Source of the DNA: an uncultured Hyphomicrobiales bacterium
Lineage (GTDB): Bacteria > Pseudomonadota > Alphaproteobacteria > Rhizobiales > CAJQND01
Direction of reading: 5' to 3'
DNA length: 12,689 nucleotides
NCBI GenBank assembly: GCA_905479595.1
Contig: CAJQND010000160.1
Span: 1 to 12,689, forward strand
The translations under genes and the position numbers were made by a program. The notes beneath the pieces are model-generated. The model searched no databases. It was not told the origin of the DNA and saw only the letters and a program-made list of their open reading frames with translations. The first letter of the stretch is position 1, and each line of letters opens with the position of its first letter. Below are positions 5,953-12,689 of the stretch, one piece after another.

Positions 5953-6810
5953 ATGAAGAAAACAATTTTAAGGGCAAGCTTGGCGGCTTTTGCCATTGCC
6001 GGATATGCCGGTATAGCCACTGCGGAACCCGTTGATGAAAAGCTGACAATTGACGGCGAGCGAGAAATGACCGTCAAAACCAAGGCACCGGAAGGCCATC
6101 CGTTTGATGAAGTTCTATCAGGCTGGCTGTTCCGCACCAAAGAAACCCGCGCACTTGAAGCCGACAGTTTTGCCAATCCAGGCATGTTGCGGGTGGAAGA
6201 AGGCGAAGCGCTTTGGAACAAGGTTGAAGGCACGGCGGGCAAATCATGTTCTACCTGCCATGGAGATGCTGCAGAAAGCATGAAGGGTGTCGGAGCGGCC
6301 TACCCGAAATGGGATAAAGACAACAACCGGCCCATCAACATCGAATTGCAGGTCAACAAGTGCCGCACTGAGCAGATGGGTGCTGAAGCCTATCCGTTTG
6401 ACAAGGGCGGCCAGAAACCTTTGACCGCCTATGTTAAACATCAGTCAATTGGCATGCCCGTTGCTGCAGACCTTACAGCAGGTGAAATGCAGAAATGGTG
6501 GGACAAGGGCAAGGAAGTCTACTACACGCGCACGGGCCAGTTAAACCTGTCATGCGCCTCGTGCCATGAGCAGAATGCCGGCAAATATATCCGTGCAGAT
6601 CACCTCAGCCAAGGTCAGGTCAATGGATTTCCAACCTACCGGTTGAAACAGGCTGATTTGGTTTCATTGCATAATCGGTTCCGCGGATGCATTCGCGACA
6701 CACGGGCTGAATATCCCAAAGCGTTCTCCGATGAATTGATGGCGCTTGAAGTTTATGTGACGTGGCGCGGAACAGGGCTTTCTGTCGAAACACCAGGCGT
6801 GCGCCAGTAA
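5953..6810 (+). CDS. soxA: SoxA, diheme cytochrome c, L-cysteine S-thiosulfotransferase
   Basis: A 285-residue periplasmic protein with a Sec signal (cleavage near ATA|EP, residue 24). Two heme motifs are present, C99-S-T-C102-H103 and C201-A-S-C204-H205, so this is the diheme type found in Paracoccus and Rhodovulum rather than the monoheme form. C137 (VNKCRTEQ) is the expected axial ligand of the first heme. C246 in RFRGCIRDTRAE is the active-site cysteine, found as a persulfide in Rhodovulum SoxA. SoxAX joins thiosulfate to SoxY C149 with release of two electrons. GGAGG (5941-5945) supports ATG 5953; the longer open frame to 5920 lacks this. A 141-base gap with hairpins separates it from soxB. 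Confidence 0.95.
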   Translation: MKKTILRASLAAFAIAGYAGIATAEPVDEKLTIDGEREMTVKTKAPEGHPFDEVLSGWLFRTKETRALEADSFANPGMLRVEEGEALWNKVEGTAGKSCSTCHGDAAESMKGVGAAYPKWDKDNNRPINIELQVNKCRTEQMGAEAYPFDKGGQKPLTAYVKHQSIGMPVAADLTAGEMQKWWDKGKEVYYTRTGQLNLSCASCHEQNAGKYIRADHLSQGQVNGFPTYRLKQADLVSLHNRFRGCIRDTRAEYPKAFSDELMALEVYVTWRGTGLSVETPGVRQ

Positions 6811-6825
6811 CGCACCGAGGCGAAA

Positions 6826-6848
6826 GATGAGGCCCGCGTGGCCTCATC
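6826..6848 (+). terminator. Perfect hairpin in the soxA-soxB gap, possible attenuator
   Basis: GATGAGGCC (6826-6834), loop CGCGT, GGCCTCATC (6840-6848): a perfect GC-rich 9-base stem, 15 bases after the soxA stop. No T-run follows directly. A second tiny hairpin CCCT-AC-AGGG (6855-6864) is followed by ATTTTT (6865-6870), and GGGA/TCCC can pair near 6880-6890. This could partially terminate transcription or protect the 3' end of soxXYZA mRNA. Full termination would strand soxB without an obvious promoter. Confidence 0.45.
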
Positions 6849-6938
6849 ATCTGGCCCTACAGGGATTTTTGAGTGTGCTGGGAGCCTCCCGGCCAGGGCG
6901 CTCTGTTGGCAAGAAGTATGTCAGCAGGAGTGAGAAAA

Positions 6939-6968
6939 ATGAGGATCAACAATGATCTCACGTCGTGA
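6939..6968 (+). CDS. Possible 9-codon leader ORF overlapping the soxB start
   Basis: ATG 6939 followed by eight codons (MRINNDLTS) and TGA 6966-6968, which lies out of frame inside soxB codons 5-6. AGGAG (6926-6930), 8 bases upstream, is a better ribosome-binding site than the GAGGA (6941-6945) available to soxB itself. It may couple translation into soxB, or may simply be chance. No function is proposed for the peptide. Confidence 0.2.
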   Translation: MRINNDLTS

Positions 6969-8655
6969 GTTTATGCAGTTTGGCGCAGTTGCAGGGCTGG
7001 CAACAAGCTTTTCGTCCGGTTTATCGGGCAATCTCACAAGGGCTCTCGCCCAGCAAAAAATGACCCAGGACGATCTGCTCAAATTTGACTCAAAGGGCCA
7101 GGTCACCTTACTGCACTTTACCGACGTGCATGCGCAGCTTAAGCCGGTTTTTTTCCGACCGCCGGATACAAACATCGGCGTGGGCGCATTTGAAGGCATT
7201 CCCCCTCACCTCGTTGGCAAGGCATTTTTGAAGCATTTCGACCTGGAGCCAAGATCTCCTGTCGCCTATGCCCATACCATGGACGACTATGTCAACCTGG
7301 CCCGCACCTACGGCAAGCTGGGAGGATTGGACCGCACGTCAACTCTCGTTAAAGCCATCCGCGCTGAACGTGGGGAAGACAAAGTTCTGTTCCTCGATGG
7401 CGGCGATACCTGGCAGGGATCGTATACTTCTCTCAAGACCAATGGCCAGGATATGGTCGATTGCATGAAGGTTCTCAAGCCAGACGCCATGGTCGGGCAC
7501 TGGGAGTTCACGTTTGGTGCTGACCGGGTTCAAGAACTGACTGAGGATATGGGCTATCCATTCCTTGCCTCAAACATCGTTGACACCGAATGGGAAGAGC
7601 CGGTTTTTGAATCCACGGCAATGTTTGAGAAAGGCGGCGTAAAAGTTGCCGTCATTGGTCAGGCAATGCCTTACACACCGATTGCCAACCCAAGATGGAT
7701 GTTTCCAAAGTGGTCGTTTGGCATCCGCCCCGAAGTTCTGCAGGCAAACGTTGATAAAGCCCGCGCCGATGGCGCGCAGGTGGTGGTTGTACTCTCCCAC
7801 AATGGATTTGATGTCGACCAGAAGCTTGCAACCGTCCTGAAAGATGTCGATGTCATTTTGACCGGCCACACCCATGATTCCATTCCTGTGGCGCTCGAAA
7901 TTGGAAAAACGCTGGTCCTCTCATCTGGTTCGCATGGGAAATACCTGGGCCGTATTGACCTTGAAATTACCAATGGCAAAGTCTCAGGGTTTTCCTCAGG
8001 CATGATCCCGGTCTTTTCAGACGTGATCACGCCTGACCCTGAAATGACAGCCAAGATCAACGAAGTCCGCACGCCATATGAAGAAGAATGCACCCGCGTC
8101 ATCGGCAAGACTGATCAACTATTGTACCGGCGCGGAAACTTTAACGGCACCTGGGATGATTTGATCTGCCAGGGTTTGATTGAAGAACGCGATGCAGAGA
8201 TTTCCCTGTCACCGGGCTTTCGCTGGGGCACCACCCTGCTTCCAGGCCAGGACATCACAATTGACGATCTCTACAACCAGACTTCGATGAACTATCCAAG
8301 CGCATACCGCCTCGAATTCACCGGCGCTCAGCTCAAGGAAATCCTGGAAGACGTTTGTGACAACCTCTTCAACAAAGACCCGTTCTATCAGCAAGGTGGC
8401 GACATGGTTCGCGTTGGCGGCATGAGCTATGCCTGTGCGCCCAAGGAAAGCATTGGCAGCCGCATTTCTGACATGCGCATGATTACGACTGGCACTCCAA
8501 TTGACGCTGCTAAAAAATATGTGGTTGCAGGCTGGGCCTCGGTAAACGAGGCCGTTGAAGGGCCCCCTATTTACGATCTGATGGAAAAATACATTACCCG
8601 CAAGAAAACCATCAACATGCCGACGAACGAAACTGTGCGCATTATCGGGTATTAG
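6952..8655 (+). CDS. soxB: SoxB, S-sulfosulfanyl-L-cysteine sulfohydrolase
   Basis: A 567-residue periplasmic enzyme of the 5'-nucleotidase/metallophosphatase family with a dimanganese centre. A Tat signal (SRREFMQFGA, residues 3-12) is followed by the metal motifs in order: FTDVHAQ (D58, H60), DGGDTWQGS (D152), GHWEFTFG (H183), SHNGFD (H283) and TGHTHD (H306, H308). The C-terminal nucleotidase domain follows. It hydrolyses the terminal sulfone from SoxY-bound thiosulfate and releases sulfate. The GHWEFT and LKPVFFRPP stretches are SoxB-specific rather than generic UshA-like. ATG 6952 places the twin arginines at residues 4-5. The sequence is complete with all expected ligands, and length is typical. 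Confidence 0.96.
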   Translation: MISRREFMQFGAVAGLATSFSSGLSGNLTRALAQQKMTQDDLLKFDSKGQVTLLHFTDVHAQLKPVFFRPPDTNIGVGAFEGIPPHLVGKAFLKHFDLEPRSPVAYAHTMDDYVNLARTYGKLGGLDRTSTLVKAIRAERGEDKVLFLDGGDTWQGSYTSLKTNGQDMVDCMKVLKPDAMVGHWEFTFGADRVQELTEDMGYPFLASNIVDTEWEEPVFESTAMFEKGGVKVAVIGQAMPYTPIANPRWMFPKWSFGIRPEVLQANVDKARADGAQVVVVLSHNGFDVDQKLATVLKDVDVILTGHTHDSIPVALEIGKTLVLSSGSHGKYLGRIDLEITNGKVSGFSSGMIPVFSDVITPDPEMTAKINEVRTPYEEECTRVIGKTDQLLYRRGNFNGTWDDLICQGLIEERDAEISLSPGFRWGTTLLPGQDITIDDLYNQTSMNYPSAYRLEFTGAQLKEILEDVCDNLFNKDPFYQQGGDMVRVGGMSYACAPKESIGSRISDMRMITTGTPIDAAKKYVVAGWASVNEAVEGPPIYDLMEKYITRKKTINMPTNETVRIIGY

Positions 8656-8683
8656 ACAATGGGCGAATATAGGCATTCAACGC

Positions 8684-8721
8684 TTGATACATATTAATTT
8701 TTGAATGTATCATGATGTATC
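8684..8721 (+). promoter_or_regulatory. Candidate internal promoter and SoxR-type operator upstream of soxC
   Basis: A perfect inverted repeat TGATACAT (8685-8692), 12-base spacer, ATGTATCA (8705-8712), with an additional half site ATGTATC at 8715-8721 directly repeating the right arm. TTGATA (8684-8689), 18 bases, TATCAT (8708-8713) can serve as a promoter inside the repeat. The core equals the site before soxH in arms and spacing. The arrangement implies that soxCDEF can be switched separately. SoxR binding is inferred. Confidence 0.55.
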
Positions 8722-8736
8722 TTTTGGGAGTAAACC

Positions 8737-10029
8737 ATGCCTGAAAAACAAATCGACAGGCCCGGGACGGACAAGGGGCTTTCCCGCCGCAAACTATTAA
8801 CAGCAGGTGTTGCTGCAGGTGGTGCACTCGCCACTGGTGCAGTATCCGCCAAAGCCGCATCCACTCCTGATCCGCTGATTACAGAAATTCAGGACTGGAA
8901 CCGCTATCTTGGTGACGGTGTCGATGCCAACCCTTATGGCATGCCTTCAGAGTTTGAGAAAAATGTGGTCCGGCGCGATGTGGCCTGGCTCACTGCAGAT
9001 TCTAAATCCTCCATTAATTTCACTCCGTTGCATGAACTGGACGGCATCATCACGCCGAACGGATTGTGCTTTGAACGGCACCATGGCGGGGTAGCTGAAA
9101 TTAACCCGGTCGATCATCGTCTGATGATCAATGGGCTCGTGGATAAGCCTCTCGTTTTCACCATGGAAGATCTCAAACGCTTCCCGCGCGAAAACCGGGT
9201 CTACTTCCTTGAGTGCGCTGCCAATTCCGGCATGGAATGGCGCGGCGCGCAGTTGAATGGATGCCAGTTCACCCACGGCATGGTGCACAACGTCATGTAT
9301 ACCGGCATTCCACTCAAACACATCCTCAACGAAGCTGGCGTTAAAGCATCTGCAAAATGGCTTCTTCCAGAAGGCGCGGACGCCTCGGCCATGACCCGTT
9401 CTTTGCCAATTGAAAAGGCGATGGATGATTGCCTCGTGGCCTTCAAAATGAACGGTGAAGCTCTGCGCCCCGAACAGGGCTACCCGGTACGGTTGGTTGT
9501 TCCCGGCTGGGAAGGCAATATGTGGATCAAATGGCTGCGCCGCATCGAGCTTGGCGACGCACCCTGGCATCAGCGCGAGGAAACATCGAAGTACACGGAT
9601 CTGATGGCAAACGGTAAAGCGCGTCGCTTCACATGGGAGATGGATGTGAAATCCGTCATCACCAATCCAAGCCCGCAAGCACCCATTACCCATGGCAAAG
9701 GTCAAACAGTCGTCACCGGCGTCGCCTGGTCCGGAGCTGGCAAGATAAAACGGGTTGATGTTTCAATAGACGGTGGCCGCAACTGGAAAACGGCACGCAT
9801 TGACGGCCCGAGCCTGTCGAAGTCAATTCATCGTTTCTACTATGATTTCGAATGGGATGGTTCTGAGCTCTTCCTGCAATCGCGCGCGATTGATGAAGTT
9901 GGCAATGTTCAGCCTACCAAGAACGAATTGCGCGCGGCGCGCGGTGTGAATTCGATTTACCACAATAATGGTATCCAAACCTGGCACGTCAAAGCGGACG
10001 GGAGCGCTGAAAATGTCGAAATCTCTTAA
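8737..10029 (+). CDS. soxC: SoxC, molybdopterin subunit of sulfane dehydrogenase SoxCD
   Basis: A 430-residue sulfite-oxidase-family protein. A Tat signal (LSRRKLLTAG, residues 15-24, then a hydrophobic Ala/Gly stretch) leads into the molybdopterin domain. The molybdenum ligand is C160 in YFLECAANSG. PVRLVVPGWEG and WIKWLRRIE near residues 250-270 are further family marks, followed by the C-terminal dimerisation domain. SoxCD oxidises the SoxY-bound sulfane sulfur with six electrons, so with it thiosulfate goes fully to sulfate without sulfur globules. GGGAG (8726-8730) supports ATG 8737. Its 3' end overlaps soxD by 17 bases, indicating translational coupling. Confidence 0.95.
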   Translation: MPEKQIDRPGTDKGLSRRKLLTAGVAAGGALATGAVSAKAASTPDPLITEIQDWNRYLGDGVDANPYGMPSEFEKNVVRRDVAWLTADSKSSINFTPLHELDGIITPNGLCFERHHGGVAEINPVDHRLMINGLVDKPLVFTMEDLKRFPRENRVYFLECAANSGMEWRGAQLNGCQFTHGMVHNVMYTGIPLKHILNEAGVKASAKWLLPEGADASAMTRSLPIEKAMDDCLVAFKMNGEALRPEQGYPVRLVVPGWEGNMWIKWLRRIELGDAPWHQREETSKYTDLMANGKARRFTWEMDVKSVITNPSPQAPITHGKGQTVVTGVAWSGAGKIKRVDVSIDGGRNWKTARIDGPSLSKSIHRFYYDFEWDGSELFLQSRAIDEVGNVQPTKNELRAARGVNSIYHNNGIQTWHVKADGSAENVEIS

Positions 10030-11116
10030 GCTCTTCGCCGCCATTGGCCTGATTTTGGCGTCTACATCTCTGGCACAGGCACAAGATGCAGATGCTGGCG
10101 CGAAAGTATTCAAGAAATGCAAAGCCTGCCATGCCGTCGGCGATGGTGCCCGCAACCGGGTTGGCCCTCACCTGAACAGCGTGTTTGGCAGGAAAGCAGC
10201 ATCTATAGAAGGGTTTAAATACTCCAAGGCAATGTCGGTTGCGGGATCTGGCGGTCTTGTCTGGAACGATGAAACCCTTGCGGCATTTCTCACCAAGCCA
10301 AGAAAAATGATGAAGGGCACCAAAATGGCCTTCAGTGGATTGAAAAAAGAGAAAGACAGAGCAAACTTACTTGCCTTTCTGAAATCCTTTTCTCCTGATG
10401 CTGCGAGCGCCGCCGCCCCGGAAACGCCAAAGAAACAAGAAATTGCGGCAGCACCAGCGCCTACTGAACCAAAGGCAAAACCGGTAGCCGCCAAAGATGC
10501 GCCTATCCCTGAGCATGGCGTGTTTCACCTGGGCCGTGCGGCATTGGTCGAAGAGGTCAAGGCCTGGGATATTGACATTCGCCCGGACGGCCAAGGTTTG
10601 CCCACAGGCCGTGGCACAGTCGCGCAAGGCGAACCAATCTATACGGAAAATTGTGCCGTATGCCATGGTGATTTTGGCGAAGGCACCGGACGTTGGCCTA
10701 TCCTGGCCGGTGGGCAGAATACCCTGACAGATGAACGCCCAGAGAAAACCATTGGTTCTTACTGGCCCTATCTTTCAACGGTGTATGACTACATCCGCCG
10801 GGCTATGCCCTTTGGCGATGCGCGTTCGCTCAGCGATGACGATGTATACGCCGTCACAGCTTACCTGCTCTTCCTCAACGACATCGTCACGGATGAAGAG
10901 TTTGAGCTTTCGAATGAGAATTTCAACAACACCCGCCTGCCGAATGAAGCGAATTTCTTCGCAGATAACCGCAAGGAAGAACCGCAAAATACGGCCAGGA
11001 GCGAACCCTGCATGACCGACTGTAAACCGGGCAAGGCCGAGGTCACCATGCGTGCGCGGGTGCTCGACGTGACGCCAGACAGCAAAGAAGGTGAAGGCGC
11101 CGGAGCAATCGAATAA
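10013..11116 (+). CDS. soxD: SoxD, diheme cytochrome c subunit of SoxCD
   Basis: A 367-residue periplasmic protein with a Sec signal (cleavage near AQA|QD, residue 23). Domain 1 is a c550-type cytochrome: C36-K-A-C39-H40 with M105 (TKMAFSG) as probable sixth ligand. An Ala/Pro/Lys linker (about residues 128-163) leads to the SoxD-specific region and second heme C214-A-V-C217-H218. The C-terminus carries CMTDCKPGK and the MRARVLDVTP tail usual in SoxD. It takes electrons from SoxC. ATG 10013 is chosen because GGGAG (10000-10004) is 8 bases upstream; the longer frame to ATG 9968 lies deep in soxC and lacks a signal. Domain 1 is closely related to the N-terminal half of SoxE. Confidence 0.93.
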   Translation: MSKSLKLFAAIGLILASTSLAQAQDADAGAKVFKKCKACHAVGDGARNRVGPHLNSVFGRKAASIEGFKYSKAMSVAGSGGLVWNDETLAAFLTKPRKMMKGTKMAFSGLKKEKDRANLLAFLKSFSPDAASAAAPETPKKQEIAAAPAPTEPKAKPVAAKDAPIPEHGVFHLGRAALVEEVKAWDIDIRPDGQGLPTGRGTVAQGEPIYTENCAVCHGDFGEGTGRWPILAGGQNTLTDERPEKTIGSYWPYLSTVYDYIRRAMPFGDARSLSDDDVYAVTAYLLFLNDIVTDEEFELSNENFNNTRLPNEANFFADNRKEEPQNTARSEPCMTDCKPGKAEVTMRARVLDVTPDSKEGEGAGAIE

Positions 11117-11155
11117 ATGCCTATCTAGCGGTTTTAAGCTTTGGGAGGAGCACGC

Positions 11156-11872
11156 ATGAAAGCACCAGCTACAGCAGTCATCACGCTAAGCGTGCTGCTT
11201 GTGTCTCTGGCAGGTGTTTCCGCGGCGGAAACCCAAAAAGCAGATTTGGAGCAAGGCAAAAAACTCTTCAACGCCTGTAAAGGCTGCCACGAAATCGGCA
11301 CAGGTGCCCGCAACAAAGTTGGCCCACATCTTGATGGTGTTTTCGGCCGCACTGCCGGTTCTATCAAAGGTTTCAAATACTCTTCAGCCATGAAAGATGC
11401 GGGAAAGAACGGCCTGATTTGGGATGAAAAAAATCTGGGTGAATACCTGGAAAAACCCCGCGATTTTATCACGGGAAACCGTATGTCATTCAGGGGCATG
11501 GTGAAGCCGCAAGACCGCGTAAACCTGCTTGCTTGGCTTGCAAGCATTTCAAAGACCGCACCAGCCAACGACCCCAACACCGCCCAAAAGAACCCGATTC
11601 CCGGTTTCACCGCTGCAGTATTGAAGCTGGACGGCGACCGCGAGTATGGCGAATACCTCTCCGGGGAATGCGTCACCTGCCACCAGGTGAGCGGCCATGC
11701 GGATGGAATTCCATCCATTGTCGGCATCCCCAAAGAGTATTTCATCACTTCGCTGTTTGAATACAAGTCGAACATACGCAGTAATGACGTCATGAAACTG
11801 CGGGTGGAAAACCTGACCAATGAAGAGGTTGCAGCGCTTGCTGCTTATTTCAGTTCGCTTGATCCAAAATAG
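11156..11872 (+). CDS. soxE: SoxE-like diheme c-type cytochrome
   Basis: A 238-residue periplasmic protein with a Sec signal (cleavage near VSA|AE). It joins two cytochrome domains. The N-terminal c550-like domain has C41-K-G-C44-H45 and M110 (NRMSFRG). The C-terminal domain is smaller, has C172-V-T-C175-H176 and M213 (DVMKL), and resembles the heme subunit of flavocytochrome c sulfide dehydrogenase (GIPSIVGIP, then LAAYFSSL). GGGAGGAG (11143-11150) supports ATG 11156. It lies 39 bases after soxD and 33 before soxF. SoxEF in Paracoccus is a diheme cytochrome with a flavoprotein, so it probably takes electrons from SoxF. The symbol rests on domain type and position; SoxE names vary between lineages. 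Confidence 0.82.
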   Translation: MKAPATAVITLSVLLVSLAGVSAAETQKADLEQGKKLFNACKGCHEIGTGARNKVGPHLDGVFGRTAGSIKGFKYSSAMKDAGKNGLIWDEKNLGEYLEKPRDFITGNRMSFRGMVKPQDRVNLLAWLASISKTAPANDPNTAQKNPIPGFTAAVLKLDGDREYGEYLSGECVTCHQVSGHADGIPSIVGIPKEYFITSLFEYKSNIRSNDVMKLRVENLTNEEVAALAAYFSSLDPK

Positions 11873-11905
11873 TCCAGAGATCAGGCACCTTTAGGAGGAC
11901 AAACT

Positions 11906-12689
11906 ATGACTAATATTACCAGACGAAATTTTAGCATTTTCCTTGGCGCAGGCGCTGCAAGCCTTGCCGCCCCTGCCTACCTGCGCGCGCAAAGCAAGCC
12001 CAAGGTTGTCGTGATTGGAGGCGGCGCTGGCGGGGCAACGGCAGCTCGCTATATCGCAAAAGATTCAGATGGCGCTATTGATGTCACCCTGATCGATGCA
12101 TCCGAGAAGTTTACGACGTGCTTTTTCTCAAACCTCTACCTCGGCGGGTTCCGCGATTTTGCATCGATCACCCACGGCTATGACAAACTTCAGTCAGACT
12201 ATGGCATCACCAAGGTAACCGGCATGGCCAAGTCCGTGGATCGAGCCAAGAAAATGGTTGTCATGGCCGATGGCACATCCATTCCCTATGACCGGCTGGT
12301 TGTCTCACCTGGCATTGATCTGATCTGGGATTCAGTTCCCGGATATTCCGAGGCAGCAGCAGAAAAAGCGCCCCATGCCTGGAAGGCCGGGCCACAAACC
12401 CAATTGCTGAAATCCAAACTCGACGCCATTACCAATGGCCAGCAAATTGTTATGGTTGCCCCGCCAAACCCATTCCGATGCCCGCCTGGACCATATGAGC
12501 GGGCATCTATGATGGCGCATATTCTCAAATCAAAAGGCGTTGATGCGAAGATCATCATCATCGACCCCAAGGAGAAATTCTCAAAACAAGCGTTGTTTCA
12601 GGAAGGCTGGGAAAAGTACTATACCGGCATGATCGAATGGTATGGGCCCGATGTGCATGGCGGCATAAAAAGCGTTGATGTGGACGCCG
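11906..12689 (+). CDS. soxF: SoxF, flavocytochrome c sulfide dehydrogenase flavoprotein, 3' truncated by window end
   Basis: The first 261 codons of a flavoprotein whose family is usually about 400-430 residues; the frame is open to the edge. A Tat signal (ITRRNFSIFLGAG, residues 4-16) precedes the FAD-binding Rossmann motif VVVIGGGAGGATAARY (about residues 34-49). C72 in FTTCFFSN corresponds to the cysteine that binds FAD covalently in FccB. C192 in FRCPPGPYE is the first of the redox-active disulfide pair; its partner would lie beyond the window. The protein oxidises sulfide and hands electrons to the cytochrome, here SoxE. AGGAGG (11893-11898) strongly supports ATG 11906. Other pyridine-nucleotide-disulfide oxidoreductases are unlikely given the Cys pattern and neighbours. 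Confidence 0.93.
   Translation, partial: MTNITRRNFSIFLGAGAASLAAPAYLRAQSKPKVVVIGGGAGGATAARYIAKDSDGAIDVTLIDASEKFTTCFFSNLYLGGFRDFASITHGYDKLQSDYGITKVTGMAKSVDRAKKMVVMADGTSIPYDRLVVSPGIDLIWDSVPGYSEAAAEKAPHAWKAGPQTQLLKSKLDAITNGQQIVMVAPPNPFRCPPGPYERASMMAHILKSKGVDAKIIIIDPKEKFSKQALFQEGWEKYYTGMIEWYGPDVHGGIKSVDVDA

Noticed and set aside
8947..9705. Long minus-strand open frame of 252 codons
   Set aside because: It lies entirely opposite soxC, which has full domain support. The translation is rich in His, Phe and Arg with no recognisable motif, as expected of an antisense shadow.
9968..10012. Longer SoxD start at ATG 9968
   Set aside because: It would add 15 residues before the signal peptide and overlap soxC by 62 bases, while GGGAG is correctly placed for ATG 10013.
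11134..11820. Minus-strand open frame of 228 codons
   Set aside because: It is antisense to soxE, whose heme motifs, signal peptide and ribosome-binding site are clear; no family features are seen in the shadow.

Overview
The window is a nearly complete sox (sulfur-oxidising, Kelly-Friedrich type) locus, apparently chromosomal and from an alphaproteobacterium. That placement is inferred from the gene order soxT-soxR-soxS <-> soxV-W-X-Y-Z-A-B-C-D-E-F, the diheme SoxA, the presence of soxCD and the SoxR type. Genus cannot be fixed from the sequence. Nearly every base is coding, and no insertion sequence, tRNA, rRNA or CRISPR array was seen.

Layout: (1) 1-97, minus strand: the N-terminal start of a YeeE/YedE-type membrane protein that leaves the window. 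(2) 191-1123, plus: a Tat-exported metallo-beta-lactamase-fold hydrolase of the SoxH type. (3) 1136-2974, minus, read as soxS-soxR-soxT: a periplasmic thioredoxin, an ArsR-family repressor with the two sulfide/persulfide-sensing cysteines, and a second YeeE/YedE transporter. (4) 3147-4484, plus: soxV (CcdA-like electron importer) and soxW (periplasmic thioredoxin). (5) 4600-8655, plus: soxX, soxY, soxZ, soxA, soxB. (6) 8737 to the window end, plus: soxC, soxD, soxE and the 5' part of soxF.

How they work together: SoxYZ carries the sulfur substrate on a C-terminal GGCGG cysteine. SoxAX attaches thiosulfate to it oxidatively, SoxB hydrolyses off sulfate, and SoxCD oxidises the remaining sulfane sulfur. 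Electrons go to c-type cytochromes. SoxV passes cytoplasmic reductant to SoxW and SoxS, which keep SoxYZ reduced and active. SoxEF resembles flavocytochrome c sulfide dehydrogenase. SoxR represses the operons until reactive sulfur arrives, and the adjacent SoxT may import that signal.

The main feature beyond the genes is a candidate operator, ATACAT-N12-ATGTAT. It occurs with perfect arms and identical spacing upstream of soxH and upstream of soxC, and in degenerate form in the soxS-soxV and soxW-soxX gaps where SoxR binding is established in relatives. This suggests SoxR control at four places, including an internal promoter that makes soxCDEF a separately switched unit. The pathway itself is known; I did not see a wholly undescribed system. 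All intergenic gaps are under 300 bases.
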